Assembly (NCBI GenBank): GCA_026988525.1
Contig: JALSLC010000009.1
Span: 1 to 61,084, forward strand
Direction of reading: 5' to 3'
From: Archaeoglobaceae archaeon
GTDB taxonomy: Archaea; Halobacteriota; Archaeoglobi; Archaeoglobales; Archaeoglobaceae
Length of the DNA stretch: 61,084 nt
In this document: piece after piece, positions 44,816 through 53,260 of the stretch
How the letters are laid out: every line of letters begins with the position of its first letter
Numbering within the stretch: position 1 is the first letter of the stretch
Notes under the pieces: model-generated
Database searches by the model: none
Told to the model about the DNA's origin: nothing
What the model saw: the letters and a program-made list of their open reading frames with translations, nothing else
Made by a program: the position numbers and the translations under genes

Positions 44816-45784
44816 GTGGTAAGGCTTTCAGATTTGTTTGTGGAATTGCTATCTAAGAAGGGTGTAAAGAGAATTTGGCCATGCACGAAAATTTGGAAGC
44901 TTTCAGCATTAGTTGCGGAAGGAAAAGCCGTAGTTTGCCGTGCAAAAAATTGTAAGGTTTCCATGGATTTCAACGAAAAATGTGATAAAATTGCAGCTGA
45001 CGCTTGTGTAATACCAAGTTGTACACTACCACTTTTATCAAGAGAAGAGTTACTTAAAGAAGCTGAGAAATACAACTATCCATACATACTAATTGACTGC
45101 AGATACTACAACATACACACTGAAAAGGAGCTCAGAAGGTTGCACCTTCAATTAAAGTGCTCAGTAGGAGTAGTAAGGAAATTCATGTGGAAAGATAAAA
45201 TGGTAGTTTCAGGGTATAGTTTTCCTGAAATTGAAACTCCCTTTTATAAAAAAGCTGAAAATTTTTTTTACGAAAAGAACATAAAGAAAGTTTTGCTTTT
45301 AGATCCAAATGCTGAGACTGAATTTAGTTTAGAAGATACTAACTTTAATTGTTACGTTATAGGAGGGATAGTTGATCTTTCAGGAAATAAAAAAGGTTTA
45401 ACTTCAAAACTTGGAAAAGAGCTTGAATCTGAAGGGATAGATGTTATTTCGAGAAAGTTCTTACTTAGAGGAGATACAGTAGGTGTGCCAGATAGAATAA
45501 ACTCTATAACTGAAATACTGCTAAAATGTGTTATAGATAAGATGGATGTAGAAAAAGCGATACTCTCTGTTCAATCTCCCTTAGTCGCCAGATGGAGACT
45601 AAGAAAAGAGTTGGCAAAAATATCCTTCAGGCTTGACAAAAAGTTAAATCTAAATTTTCCAGTTAGAGCGATAAGAAAAAAAGATCTTGAAAATTTGAAA
45701 TGGTTAAATGTTGAGGAGGAAGACTTTTACAGAGAATGTAAAAAGCTTGGATTTTACATAGTGGATGAGGTGATAGATTGTTAG
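44816..45784 (+). CDS. trm10: Archaeal Trm10-type SPOUT tRNA position-9 methyltransferase
   Basis: 322 residues from a GTG. The SPOUT core shows YVIGGIVDLSGNKKGLTSKL, FLLRGDTVGVPDRINSITEI and WRLRKELAKISFRLDKKLNL, as in archaeal Trm10, which methylates purine 9 (m1A9 or m1G9) of tRNA. The N-terminal 100 residues are rich in Cys (CRAKNCK, EKCDK, DACVIPSCTLP). They could form an extra metal-binding tRNA-binding module. The downstream TatD gene starts within the last residues of this frame. The start is less certain because no Shine-Dalgarno precedes it. Confidence 0.83.
   Translation: MVRLSDLFVELLSKKGVKRIWPCTKIWKLSALVAEGKAVVCRAKNCKVSMDFNEKCDKIAADACVIPSCTLPLLSREELLKEAEKYNYPYILIDCRYYNIHTEKELRRLHLQLKCSVGVVRKFMWKDKMVVSGYSFPEIETPFYKKAENFFYEKNIKKVLLLDPNAETEFSLEDTNFNCYVIGGIVDLSGNKKGLTSKLGKELESEGIDVISRKFLLRGDTVGVPDRINSITEILLKCVIDKMDVEKAILSVQSPLVARWRLRKELAKISFRLDKKLNLNFPVRAIRKKDLENLKWLNVEEEDFYRECKKLGFYIVDEVIDC
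45767..45774 (+). promoter_or_regulatory. Shine-Dalgarno for the TatD TTG start
   Basis: GAGGTGAT within the end of the trm10 gene, three bases before TTG 45778. It supports TTG as the start. Confidence 0.7.
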
Positions 45785-46542
45785 ATAAATTAGCATTAGA
45801 TTGTCATGCTCATTTTGAATTGTATAGTAAGTCGAAAATTGAGGAAGAGATTGAACTTGCAAAAAAATGCGTTGAAGTTGTTTTTGACTCGATAACTGAG
45901 TATAGAAAGGCTCACGTTTGGAAAAGCTGGGAAATTCTAAAACCATACTTTGGATACATTATACCAACAATTGGTTTCCATCCTAACGAAGCTAAGAGAG
46001 GTAATTGGGATAGAGTAAAAAAAGTAGAGGATTTTTTAAGAGAGAAACACAAAGAGATTGTTGCAGTTGGTGAAATAGGTCTTGATTTTTACCACGCTAA
46101 AACTGAAGTTGAAAGAGAAAATCAAATGAAAATCCTTAGACACTTTCTTAAAATTTCATCTGAATTAAACTTACCTGTGGTAATACACGCCAGAAAAGCT
46201 GAAGAATTAGCATTTAAAGAAGTTGATAAGTTTGATGTGAAAGCTTACTTCCACTCTTTTACGGGTGACGTGAACTTAGCTAAGGAAATTGAATTTATAG
46301 GGATAAGTACTGGAATTCGCTTTATACCAGAAGTTAGAGAAGTAGCTAAGAAAGTAGATTTAGAAAATATATTGATTGAAACAGATAGCCCTTACATGAG
46401 TCCCTTCAAAGGTAAAGTAAACAATCCGTGCAATGTTTTTGTGGTGCTTGAAGATTTAGAAAAACTTAAAGGTGTTGAAGTAGAAGAAATTATAGAAGTT
46501 GTGAGAAAAAACACTTCGAAGTTCTTTGGCATTAATCTTTAA
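45778..46542 (+). CDS. TatD-family metal-dependent hydrolase
   Basis: 254 residues from TTG 45778, which follows a strong Shine-Dalgarno. The metal ligands are in LALDCHAHFEL, GEIGLDFYHA, PVVIHARKA, KAYFHSFTG and ILIETDSPYMSP, the normal TatD set. IGFHPNEA precedes them. TatD proteins are Mg-dependent nucleases or amidohydrolases. The coupling to trm10 (overlap of seven bases) hints at a role in tRNA or nucleic acid processing, but this is not shown. Confidence 0.88.
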   Translation: MLDKLALDCHAHFELYSKSKIEEEIELAKKCVEVVFDSITEYRKAHVWKSWEILKPYFGYIIPTIGFHPNEAKRGNWDRVKKVEDFLREKHKEIVAVGEIGLDFYHAKTEVERENQMKILRHFLKISSELNLPVVIHARKAEELAFKEVDKFDVKAYFHSFTGDVNLAKEIEFIGISTGIRFIPEVREVAKKVDLENILIETDSPYMSPFKGKVNNPCNVFVVLEDLEKLKGVEVEEIIEVVRKNTSKFFGINL

Positions 46543-46699
46543 TGATTTATTAGTATCTATTTTGGAAGAAGTATTTCGATTTTTTCATAATAGTGCTTAA
46601 AAATTAGGAAGCTTGCACAAATTATTTTCAGTTTTTATGAGGGTATTTAAGAGAGTTTAGTCTATTATCAATTTTCCATGATGATTATTACCATCTTTC

Positions 46700-46714
46700 G
46701 GAAAGTTTATATAT
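46700..46714 (+). promoter_or_regulatory. Strong BRE/TATA promoter
   Basis: GAAAGTTTATATATG is a near-ideal archaeal BRE plus TATA box. It lies about 40 bases before the ATG of the 53-residue gene, giving a leader of roughly ten bases. Confidence 0.65.
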
Positions 46715-46746
46715 GATAATGAAAATAGATAGAATCGTGATCCACT

Positions 46747-46908
46747 ATGAGGCGCTTTGACCGAAGGTCTTTTGAAAGAAAGGGTATGCGCAAGCTTTTA
46801 AGCAGAGATGAAAAGCTTCTGCTTGAAAACCTAAGCGACCTCAAGTTTGACAGCCTTAGAATGAGTATAAAGGAAATAGCAGATTTGCTACTTCCAGAAG
46901 AATACTAA
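46747..46908 (+). CDS. 53-residue basic protein of unknown function
   Basis: Not recognised. The N-terminal 13 residues are very basic and arginine-rich (MRRFDRRSFERKGMRK). The rest is helical and acidic, ending SIKEIADLLLPEEY. It has higher G+C than its neighbours, uses CGC, CTC and GAC codons uncommon nearby and follows an excellent promoter, all typical of a highly expressed small gene. It may bind nucleic acid or the ribosome. It is followed after 32 bases by the MoaD/ThiS-like modifier gene, which may share the transcript. Confidence 0.6.
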   Translation: MRRFDRRSFERKGMRKLLSRDEKLLLENLSDLKFDSLRMSIKEIADLLLPEEY

Positions 46909-46940
46909 ACATAACATGAATATACTTCTTAGAATTAAGA

Positions 46941-47153
46941 GTGTATATGGTTCGTGTAAAACTTAAATTCGTAGGATTTGAGGAGGGTGATAAAGAGTTA
47001 GAGGTTGAAAATAAAACTTACTCCGAGCTAATCTCAGACTTGGGGATAAATCCCGAAACAGTAATTGTAATAAGAGACTCAACACCTATACCCTTAGATG
47101 AGAAAGTTAAAGAGGGTGAAGTTACAATAATGAGAGTGATATCTGGTGGGTAA
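46941..47153 (+). CDS. MoaD/ThiS-like small archaeal modifier protein (ends in Gly-Gly)
   Basis: 70 residues with the beta-grasp pattern: VRVKLKFVGF, KELEVENKTYSELISDLGI, TVIVIRDSTPIPLDEKVKEG and a C-terminal VISGG. The free terminal Gly-Gly is the feature needed for adenylation and thiocarboxylate or isopeptide formation. It could serve sulfur transfer (molybdopterin or thiamine) or protein tagging (SAMP). The JAMM protease gene directly downstream makes tagging or a processing role attractive. No MoaE or ThiG gene is near. Confidence 0.87.
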   Translation: MYMVRVKLKFVGFEEGDKELEVENKTYSELISDLGINPETVIVIRDSTPIPLDEKVKEGEVTIMRVISGG

Positions 47154-47190
47154 CCGAAATCTATTTTATTTATTTAATTAATCTATTTTT

Positions 47191-47646
47191 GTGAGTTTTT
47201 TAAAAAAATTTAAAAGATTTATCGGGAAAAGAACAGAAATAAAAAACGATAAAAACAAAAAAAGGAAGGTAAAATACTACATCTCAAGAGAAGTACTGGA
47301 AACTGCCATTGCTGCTTCAAGAGATAGTCATCCTAACGAATTTATAGCTATGCTTGGAGGTAAAATTGTCAAAGACAAAGTACAAATAAACGAACTTATT
47401 TTTCTTCCATCATTAAGTGGAGGGGTTAGTGCTGTTATTTTTACAGATATGCTTCCCCTCGGAATTAAAGTTCTGGGCAGTATCCATAGCCATCCAACCC
47501 CAAATTTTTATCCTTCTACACAAGATTTAGAAACTTTTTCAAAAAAAGGATTAGTCCACATAATAATCGCTTATCCCTACAACGAAAGTAGTTGGAGAGC
47601 ATACAATAGAAGAGGGGAACCAATAAACTTAATTGTAATTCCATAA
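47191..47646 (+). CDS. JAMM/MPN+ metalloprotease
   Basis: 151 residues from a GTG start. The JAMM zinc motif is complete: His99 and His101 in GSIHSHP, then Ser109 and Asp112 (PSTQD), with the catalytic Glu50 in HPNEFIAMLGG. A basic, lysine-rich N-terminal tail (about 28 residues) precedes the domain. Archaeal JAMM proteins cleave isopeptide bonds to SAMP-type modifiers, and some release sulfur-carrier tails. Its position 38 bases after the Gly-Gly modifier suggests that they act on each other. No membrane segment is visible. Confidence 0.9.
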   Translation: MSFLKKFKRFIGKRTEIKNDKNKKRKVKYYISREVLETAIAASRDSHPNEFIAMLGGKIVKDKVQINELIFLPSLSGGVSAVIFTDMLPLGIKVLGSIHSHPTPNFYPSTQDLETFSKKGLVHIIIAYPYNESSWRAYNRRGEPINLIVIP

Positions 47647-47712
47647 GATAGTCCCACGATATGAATGCATAGACAAAAACTGTTTTATTTTCAAAAAATT
47701 TAAAGTTAAGTC

Positions 47713-48378
47713 ATGAAAGTATTAGCATTTCAACACTATCCAACAGAACCAATGGGATACATAGAGGAAATTTTAAAGGACATGGGTATTGAATACGAGT
47801 ACGTAAAGCTTTATGAGGAAGAATGTCCAAATGTAGAAGATATAGCCGAATTTACTCACCTCGTTTTTATGGGGGGTCCAATGGGCGTTTATGAGGAAGA
47901 AAAATATCCTTTTCTTGCAAAAGAGAAGAAAATAATTAAACAACTGTTTGAAAAGAAACCCATAGCAGGATTTTGTCTTGGTGCCCAGCTAATAGCAAGC
48001 GCACTTGGAGAGAGAGTTTATCCTTACAAGAAAGAGTTGGGTTGGTATGAAGTAGAAAAAGTTAATAGCGACCCATCTACTGAAGGTTTACCTAAAAAAA
48101 TGACAGTTTTTCAGTGGCATGGCGATACATTTGACTTGCCAAAACAAGCAATTTTACTTTACAGAGGAAGTGAAGTTGAAAATCAAGCATTTAGAGCTGA
48201 TAAGGCTTTGGCTTTACAGTTTCACCTTGAAGTTACAGAGGATATAGTTAAAACATGGTTAAAAGATGAAAATATGGATGAAGATGAGAAAAACAAAATA
48301 CTTGAGGATACTGAAAAGTTCGTTGATCGTGCAAATGAACTTTGCGAAATACTGATAAAGAACTTCCTTCAGCTTTAA
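47713..48378 (+). CDS. Class I glutamine amidotransferase (stand-alone)
   Basis: 221 residues. The catalytic Cys lies in AGFCLGAQLIASALG, the His in ALQFHLEVTED. MGGPMGVYEEEKYPFL and FQWHGDTFDLP are typical of the GuaA-like stand-alone group (often called GMP synthase-like glutamine amidotransferase). The actual nitrogen acceptor is unknown. It is not the missing GuaA chain, whose size and motifs differ. It ends six bases before the DUF2148 gene, so the two are probably cotranscribed. Confidence 0.85.
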   Translation: MKVLAFQHYPTEPMGYIEEILKDMGIEYEYVKLYEEECPNVEDIAEFTHLVFMGGPMGVYEEEKYPFLAKEKKIIKQLFEKKPIAGFCLGAQLIASALGERVYPYKKELGWYEVEKVNSDPSTEGLPKKMTVFQWHGDTFDLPKQAILLYRGSEVENQAFRADKALALQFHLEVTEDIVKTWLKDENMDEDEKNKILEDTEKFVDRANELCEILIKNFLQL

Positions 48379-48383
48379 AAAGT

Positions 48384-48947
48384 ATGTTGTTGAGAGAGGA
48401 AGAGTTTAGAAGAGAAGCTGTAAAAATTTCAGCATACCTAATGGCAATCTCAGCAAGAACTGCTCCAAAATCGAAAGGCGAAGATGACATAGAAATAGTT
48501 TACATAGATGGAGAAGAAAAAGAAAAGCTTGCAAACGAAATGATAAAAATTGGAAAGGAAAGAAACATTCATGGATTTATAAGAGATGGTGAATGTGTTA
48601 AAAAGAGTGAAGCTGTCCTAATCTTAGGTGTTTACGGTTGTAAACCTATAAAACTTAACTGTGGTGCCTGTGGAATGAGTTGTGAGGAGCTCGAGAGAGC
48701 TGAAAAAATAGAAGGAAAAGATTTTAGAGGACCAAATTGTGCGTTTAAATTGATAGACTTGGGAATTGCAATAGGTTCAGCTGTCAAGTTAGCTTCAATA
48801 ATCAACGTTGATAACAGAATAATGTATAGAATTGGTACTGTAGCCAGAAAATTGGGATACGCAAAATCAGATGTTGTGATGGGGATACCTCTTGCTTCTA
48901 CTGGGAAAAATCCGTTTTTTGATAGAATGGAACAGAAAAAGAAATGA
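48384..48947 (+). CDS. DUF2148 cysteine-rich ferredoxin-like protein
   Basis: 187 residues from the ATG at 48384. A frame start at 48342 would overlap the upstream gene. The N-terminus MLLREEEFRREAVKISAYLM and ISARTAPKSKGEDDIEI are family features. The cysteine motif CGACGMSCEELERAE, then FRGPNCAFKLIDLGIAIGSA, could hold an Fe-S cluster. The role is not established. It is followed by an RNA methyltransferase whose ATG overlaps the stop codon by four bases. Confidence 0.83.
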   Translation: MLLREEEFRREAVKISAYLMAISARTAPKSKGEDDIEIVYIDGEEKEKLANEMIKIGKERNIHGFIRDGECVKKSEAVLILGVYGCKPIKLNCGACGMSCEELERAEKIEGKDFRGPNCAFKLIDLGIAIGSAVKLASIINVDNRIMYRIGTVARKLGYAKSDVVMGIPLASTGKNPFFDRMEQKKK

Positions 48948-49912
48948 TCCTCGATTTTCCCAGTAATTATTTTTCTAAGAAACTATCAGAAAAATATGGA
49001 TACGATGAGTTCATAGTTAGAAGATGGATTGCCATATTCGATGATGCTGAAGAGCTAATAAAAGGAATGGAAAACGTTCCGAAGTACATAAGAGTTAACA
49101 CTATAAAAATAAGAGAAGAAGAGCTCGTTAATAGAATGGAAAAAAGAGGTTTTATATTAAGGAAAACTGATATTCAATACTGCTACGAAGTAGTTCATGA
49201 ACCATATTCTATCGGATCTACTCCAGAATACTTGATGGGTTACTACTACGTAATGGATAAATCTTCTTGCATACCTCCCTTAGTATTTTTGGATGAATTA
49301 AAAAATAATACAATTATTGCAGACTTTGCATCTGCTCCGGGGGGAAAAACAACTATGCTCTCTCAAATTATGAAGGACAAGAGAATAAAAGGCAGTATTA
49401 TTGCAATAGAAGCTCAAAAAGATAGAATTTCAGCTTTAATAGACAATATACATAGAATGGGTGTGACTAATGTTGCAGTGCTTAATATGGATGCAAGAGC
49501 CTTTCCAAAACACAATTTAAAAGTTGATGGTGTTTTACTTGATGCACCATGTACTGGAGAGGGAATAATACACAAGGATAAGAGTAGAAAGAAGAGTAGA
49601 GGTAAAGAAGACATAGAATTTTGCTCTAAGCTTCAAAAAGAGCTTTTAAAAGCAGCTATAGAGAGCGTAAAAATTGGTGGAATTATTGTATATTCTACCT
49701 GCTCTCTGACACCAGAAGAGAACGAGTTCGTTATTCAATGGGCGATTGAAAACTTTCCAGTAAAGGTTGAAAAAATAAAATTACCGGGTGAAAAAGGATT
49801 AGTTGAAATTGGAAATTTAAAGCTTGATGACAGTATTAAGCTAACTAAAAGATACTACCCTCACAAAAACAGATGCTCTGGTTTTTTTGTTGCAAAATTA
49901 AGGAGAGTTTAA
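48944..49912 (+). CDS. RsmB/NOP2-type RNA (cytosine-5) methyltransferase
   Basis: 322 residues. The SAM motif is ASAPGGKTTMLSQIM, with VLLDAPCTGEG carrying one catalytic Cys (PCTG) and YSTCSLTPEENEF the other (TCS). The N-terminal WIAIFDDAEELIKGMENVPK with RVNTIK is typical of the NOL1/NOP2/sun family, and FFVAKLRR ends the protein. It methylates cytosine in rRNA or tRNA. It overlaps the DUF2148 gene by four bases and is convergent with aRF1, six bases away. Confidence 0.9.
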   Translation: MILDFPSNYFSKKLSEKYGYDEFIVRRWIAIFDDAEELIKGMENVPKYIRVNTIKIREEELVNRMEKRGFILRKTDIQYCYEVVHEPYSIGSTPEYLMGYYYVMDKSSCIPPLVFLDELKNNTIIADFASAPGGKTTMLSQIMKDKRIKGSIIAIEAQKDRISALIDNIHRMGVTNVAVLNMDARAFPKHNLKVDGVLLDAPCTGEGIIHKDKSRKKSRGKEDIEFCSKLQKELLKAAIESVKIGGIIVYSTCSLTPEENEFVIQWAIENFPVKVEKIKLPGEKGLVEIGNLKLDDSIKLTKRYYPHKNRCSGFFVAKLRRV

Positions 49913-49918
49913 AAAATG

Positions 49919-51133
49919 TCATTCTGGTTTAAATCTTAAAATTGCTGCTATTCCCCCAAAAGCGTTGTACAGCATAGCTCCCTCCTCGCTTTCAGTGGAA
50001 AGAAATTCCACTTTAGCCCCTGTACTTTCTGCAAGTTCTGAAAGCTCCAGTATTATGTCTTTTCTTTCAACTTCCTCCATTTCAACGCCACACTCATCGC
50101 AAAATTGTTGGCTATCTCCCTTGAATCTAAGAGTTTTTTCAACTTCTTTCCCACATTTGGGACATCTATACTTAACTCTCTCAAGTCTAAGGTCTTCACT
50201 CAACAAAAGTGTATCTACAGCTCCCAGTGTTATGTATCTTCTAACTTCTTCCTCACCGTAAGCTGCTAAGCCATCTTTTGCAATCTCTTTTAAAAATCTA
50301 TTCATTAATCTTTTTTCCTTCATTAAATCAAGCTCTTGTAGTACGTCTTCCGCTTTCTCTACTAATTCGTAAAGACCGCTCTCATCAGTATAGCTAACGT
50401 CAAACAATCCAACTACCTTTTTCTGCAACTCGTGGTGTAGGTAATTTCCTTCATAGAATTCCTCTTTTGTTGGAGACGGGCCACCTATGAGTATCCCAAG
50501 AAGTTGGTCTTTATAGGGTAGTAGAGCCTCAGTAGCTTTTTCACCAACTTTTTTGTAAAACTCATGAATTGCTATCTCTCTCAATCTCTCAAATCTAACA
50601 CTGCTCTGTCCACCTTGCCTGTGTTTTCCCGGAACCATAGAAGTTGCCCTGCTTAATGCTTCTATTCTCTTCCCCTTCAGTATTCCAATTGTAGCCTCCC
50701 TTCTATCTATGACTATTAAACCGTAGAAGTCCTTTTCTTTTAACATCTCTTTTAAAGGTTCAAGGTAAAAAGAGCTGTCACAATGGTATTTGTAAAGTGG
50801 TACTGGCTCTGGAGGTTCTATTATTTCAGTTATGTGCTTCTGCTTTCCATTTAAATCGATAACTCCACTTATTATAACCATTCCATGTTCTGGAGGTTTT
50901 TTGTACATCTTAAGTCTCTGCAATATTGCTTCTAATCCAGCCATTACGTTTGTTCTCGTTTGCTTTGATTTTATATTTGAAGCTTGACTTAGTTCACTTC
51001 TTAATTGAGCAGATACATCTGCAATATTTTTATCTGGTGGTATATAGAGAGTTATCAGTTCAGTTCCTCTTCCTTTGTACTTTTCAAGCTCTTCCAATTT
51101 CCTTTTAAATTCATAATGAAGTTTTGAAGACAT
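49919..51133 (-). CDS. prf1: Peptide chain release factor aRF1
   Basis: 404 residues. Stop-codon recognition uses NIKS (ASNIKSKQTRTN); peptidyl-tRNA hydrolysis uses GGQ (KHRQGGQSSVRFERL). The minidomain has a zinc-like CPKCGKEVEK and FCDECGVEME, and the C-terminal domain ends FGGIAAILRFKPE. It recognises all three stop codons. The frame extends to 51142, but GAGGTGAT lies four bases before the ATG at 51133, giving the start MSSKLHYEF. Pelota, the related rescue factor, is encoded at 59902. Confidence 0.97.
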   Translation of the reverse strand: MSSKLHYEFKRKLEELEKYKGRGTELITLYIPPDKNIADVSAQLRSELSQASNIKSKQTRTNVMAGLEAILQRLKMYKKPPEHGMVIISGVIDLNGKQKHITEIIEPPEPVPLYKYHCDSSFYLEPLKEMLKEKDFYGLIVIDRREATIGILKGKRIEALSRATSMVPGKHRQGGQSSVRFERLREIAIHEFYKKVGEKATEALLPYKDQLLGILIGGPSPTKEEFYEGNYLHHELQKKVVGLFDVSYTDESGLYELVEKAEDVLQELDLMKEKRLMNRFLKEIAKDGLAAYGEEEVRRYITLGAVDTLLLSEDLRLERVKYRCPKCGKEVEKTLRFKGDSQQFCDECGVEMEEVERKDIILELSELAESTGAKVEFLSTESEEGAMLYNAFGGIAAILRFKPE

Positions 51134-51187
51134 TAGCATCACCTCTAACGTATATTTTCATTGCTAACTTAGTAGCCTTATAAATAA

Positions 51188-51286
51188 TTATTCCACTGGC
51201 TCATAATACTCGCATTTCTCAGGATCCTTTAAGCAGTTCCATTCTTTACATTTTTCATAGTACTTACATTTTTCACACTTTCTCAT
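51188..51286 (-). CDS. 32-residue Cys-rich small protein
   Basis: A short frame from ATG 51286 to TAA 51188 with five cysteines: MRKCEKCKYYEKCKEWNCLK, then DPEKCEYYE. The CxxC and spaced Cys look like a small zinc or iron site. It lies in the otherwise empty region between aRF1 and the Trm112-like gene, 54 bases upstream of aRF1 on the same strand. No family is recognised. The Cys pattern, which chance would rarely give, is the main support. Confidence 0.45.
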   Translation of the reverse strand: MRKCEKCKYYEKCKEWNCLKDPEKCEYYEPVE

Positions 51287-51331
51287 ATTTATTAGTGTCT
51301 TCGAAAGACTAATATTATCTTCTCTCCTACG

Positions 51332-51535
51332 ATGGATATGAGAAGAAGTCTATTAGATATTCTTGCTTGTCCAATTTGTAAAGGTGAATTAGCTCTTGAA
51401 GTTGAAGAAGAGGATGAGGAAGAGATTTTAAAAGGAAAACTAATCTGTAAAAATTGCAAAGTTGAATACCCAATAGAAGATGGGATCCCCAATATGTTAC
51501 CTCCAGATGTAAGAGAGAAAGTAGAGAGTTCTTGA
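51332..51535 (+). CDS. Trm112/UPF0434-like zinc protein
   Basis: 67 residues. [20 protein letters not shown], an acidic insertion (EEDEEEIL) and [20 protein letters not shown] match Trm112-type proteins, with two CxxC pairs for one zinc. Trm112 activates several RNA and protein methyltransferases, including class I ones. An ATG six bases later is an alternative start. It lies directly upstream of pyrG, the Shine-Dalgarno of which overlaps its stop. Confidence 0.85.
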   Translation: MDMRRSLLDILACPICKGELALEVEEEDEEEILKGKLICKNCKVEYPIEDGIPNMLPPDVREKVESS

Positions 51536-51541
51536 GGTGAT
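51534..51541 (+). promoter_or_regulatory. Shine-Dalgarno deciding the pyrG start
   Basis: GAGGTGAT overlaps the stop of the Trm112-like gene and lies four bases before the ATG at 51546. It shows that the frame's GTG at 51537 is not the start. Confidence 0.75.
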
Positions 51542-51545
51542 TTCT

Positions 51546-53129
51546 ATGAAGTACATAATGGTAACAGGAGGTGTCATGAGTGGTCTTGGAAAGGGTATCA
51601 CTTCCGCATCAATAGGAAGGCTATTAGTAGATATGGGATACAAAGTCATACCTATAAAGATAGATCCTTATATAAACATAGATGCTGGAACTATGAACCC
51701 CTTTCAACACGGGGAAGTTTATGTTCTAAAAGATGGGACAGAAGTTGATCTTGATCTTGGGCATTACGAGAGATTTATAGGAATAGAACTAACAGGAGAG
51801 CATAATATAACGACTGGTAAGATTTACAGAAATGTAATAGAGAAAGAGAGAAAAGGAGAGTATTTAGGACAAACAGTACAGATAATTCCTCACATAACAG
51901 ATGAAATAAAAAGTTGGATAAGAAGAGTAGCAAAAAATAGCGGAGCTGAAATTTGCTTAGTTGAGATAGGAGGTACTGTAGGAGACATTGAAGGCATGCC
52001 CTTCTTAGAGGCGATAAGACAAATGAAAAACGAGGAAAAACCAGAAGATTTTTTGCTTGTTCACGTAACCCTTGTACCTCTTGATTCGAGCGGTGAGCAG
52101 AAAACAAAGCCCACTCAACACAGTGTGAAAGAGTTGAGAAGTATAGGTTTACAACCAGATGTGATAGTTGGCAGATGCAAAAGAAAGCTTGAAGAGGGGA
52201 CAAAAAAGAAGATTTCTCTGTTTTGTGATGTACCAATTGAGGCGGTAATAAGTGCAGAAGATGCGTTCGATATATACGAAGTACCTTTGATGTTTAAAGA
52301 GGAAAAGCTTGATGATTACATAATTTCCAAGCTAAAATTAGAGAAAAGAGAAGCTAATGATGAGTGGGAAAAAATGGTAAACAAACTTAGAAATTTGGAG
52401 AAAGAAATTACAATTGCTGTAGTAGGTAAGTACATTGATGTTCAGGATTCCTATTTAAGTATTAGAGAGGCTTTAAAACACGCGGGAATTGAAGCTGGAT
52501 GCAAGGTTAAAATAAACTGGATAGACAGTGGAGATTTAGAAAAAACAAGTAAAGTAGAAATTGATGCAGATGGAATTCTTGTACCCGGTGGATTTGGAAA
52601 AAGAGGGGCTGAAGGAAAAATGAAAGCAATAGAATTTGCACGAGAGAATGATATACCCTTCCTTGGTATTTGTTTTGGTTTTCAACTTGCAATAATTGAG
52701 TTTGCCAGACACGTCATAGGGTGGAGTGATGCAAACAGTAGTGAATTGGCTGAAACGGAGCATGCAGTTATAGATCTGCTTCCAGAACAGAAGGGTGTAG
52801 ATAAGATGGGAGGAACTATGAGATTGGGGGATATAGAAGTTACAATAAAACAGAATACAATAGCTCATAAATTATATAACAAGGAAAAAGTTTTTGAAAG
52901 ACACAGGCATAGATACGAAGTTAATCCTGAGTTTATACCAGAATTTGAAAAACATGGACTGGTATTTTCAGGTTATTCAGATAATGGAAGAAGAATGGAA
53001 ATTTTTGAGTATCCAAAAAACAAATTCTTCTTTGGAACGCAGTTTCATCCAGAGTTTAAATCAAGACCTTACTCACCATCACCACCTTTCTTAGGTTTTG
53101 TTAAAAGCGCGCTTGGAGTTGATCTTTAA
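51546..53129 (+). CDS. pyrG: CTP synthase
   Basis: 527 residues. The synthase domain has [57 protein letters not shown] and [18 protein letters not shown]. The glutaminase domain, from about residue 290, has [14 protein letters not shown], the nucleophile in [12 protein letters not shown] and the His/Glu pair in [12 protein letters not shown]. It amidates UTP to CTP. The start is fixed by the Shine-Dalgarno at 51534. An oligo-T terminator follows. Confidence 0.97.
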   Translation: MKYIMVTGGVMSGLGKGITSASIGRLLVDMGYKVIPIKIDPYINIDAGTMNPFQHGEVYVLKDGTEVDLDLGHYERFIGIELTGEHNITTGKIYRNVIEKERKGEYLGQTVQIIPHITDEIKSWIRRVAKNSGAEICLVEIGGTVGDIEGMPFLEAIRQMKNEEKPEDFLLVHVTLVPLDSSGEQKTKPTQHSVKELRSIGLQPDVIVGRCKRKLEEGTKKKISLFCDVPIEAVISAEDAFDIYEVPLMFKEEKLDDYIISKLKLEKREANDEWEKMVNKLRNLEKEITIAVVGKYIDVQDSYLSIREALKHAGIEAGCKVKINWIDSGDLEKTSKVEIDADGILVPGGFGKRGAEGKMKAIEFARENDIPFLGICFGFQLAIIEFARHVIGWSDANSSELAETEHAVIDLLPEQKGVDKMGGTMRLGDIEVTIKQNTIAHKLYNKEKVFERHRHRYEVNPEFIPEFEKHGLVFSGYSDNGRRMEIFEYPKNKFFFGTQFHPEFKSRPYSPSPPFLGFVKSALGVDL

Positions 53130-53180
53130 GCTATTATTCTGTGCTGTATTTTTATTATTTTATTTATTTATTATCTATAA

Positions 53181-53224
53181 TTTTTTAGATAGATTTGATT
53201 TTTTTAGATAGATTTTTTAGATAG
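53181..53224 (+). terminator. Oligo-T terminator region with threefold TTTTTTAGATAG repeat
   Basis: Downstream of pyrG three T-runs of six to seven are each followed by AGATAG (53181, 53199 and 53213). Archaeal termination uses such T-tracts. The repetition of AGATAG is imperfectly spaced (about 19 and 13 bases). Confidence 0.5.
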
Positions 53225-53260
53225 TTAACTAAAAATAAAGAGGGTAACAACTGTTTATAC

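Noticed and set aside
46677-46700. ATGATGA C-box-like motif
   Set aside because: No matching D box within the needed distance.
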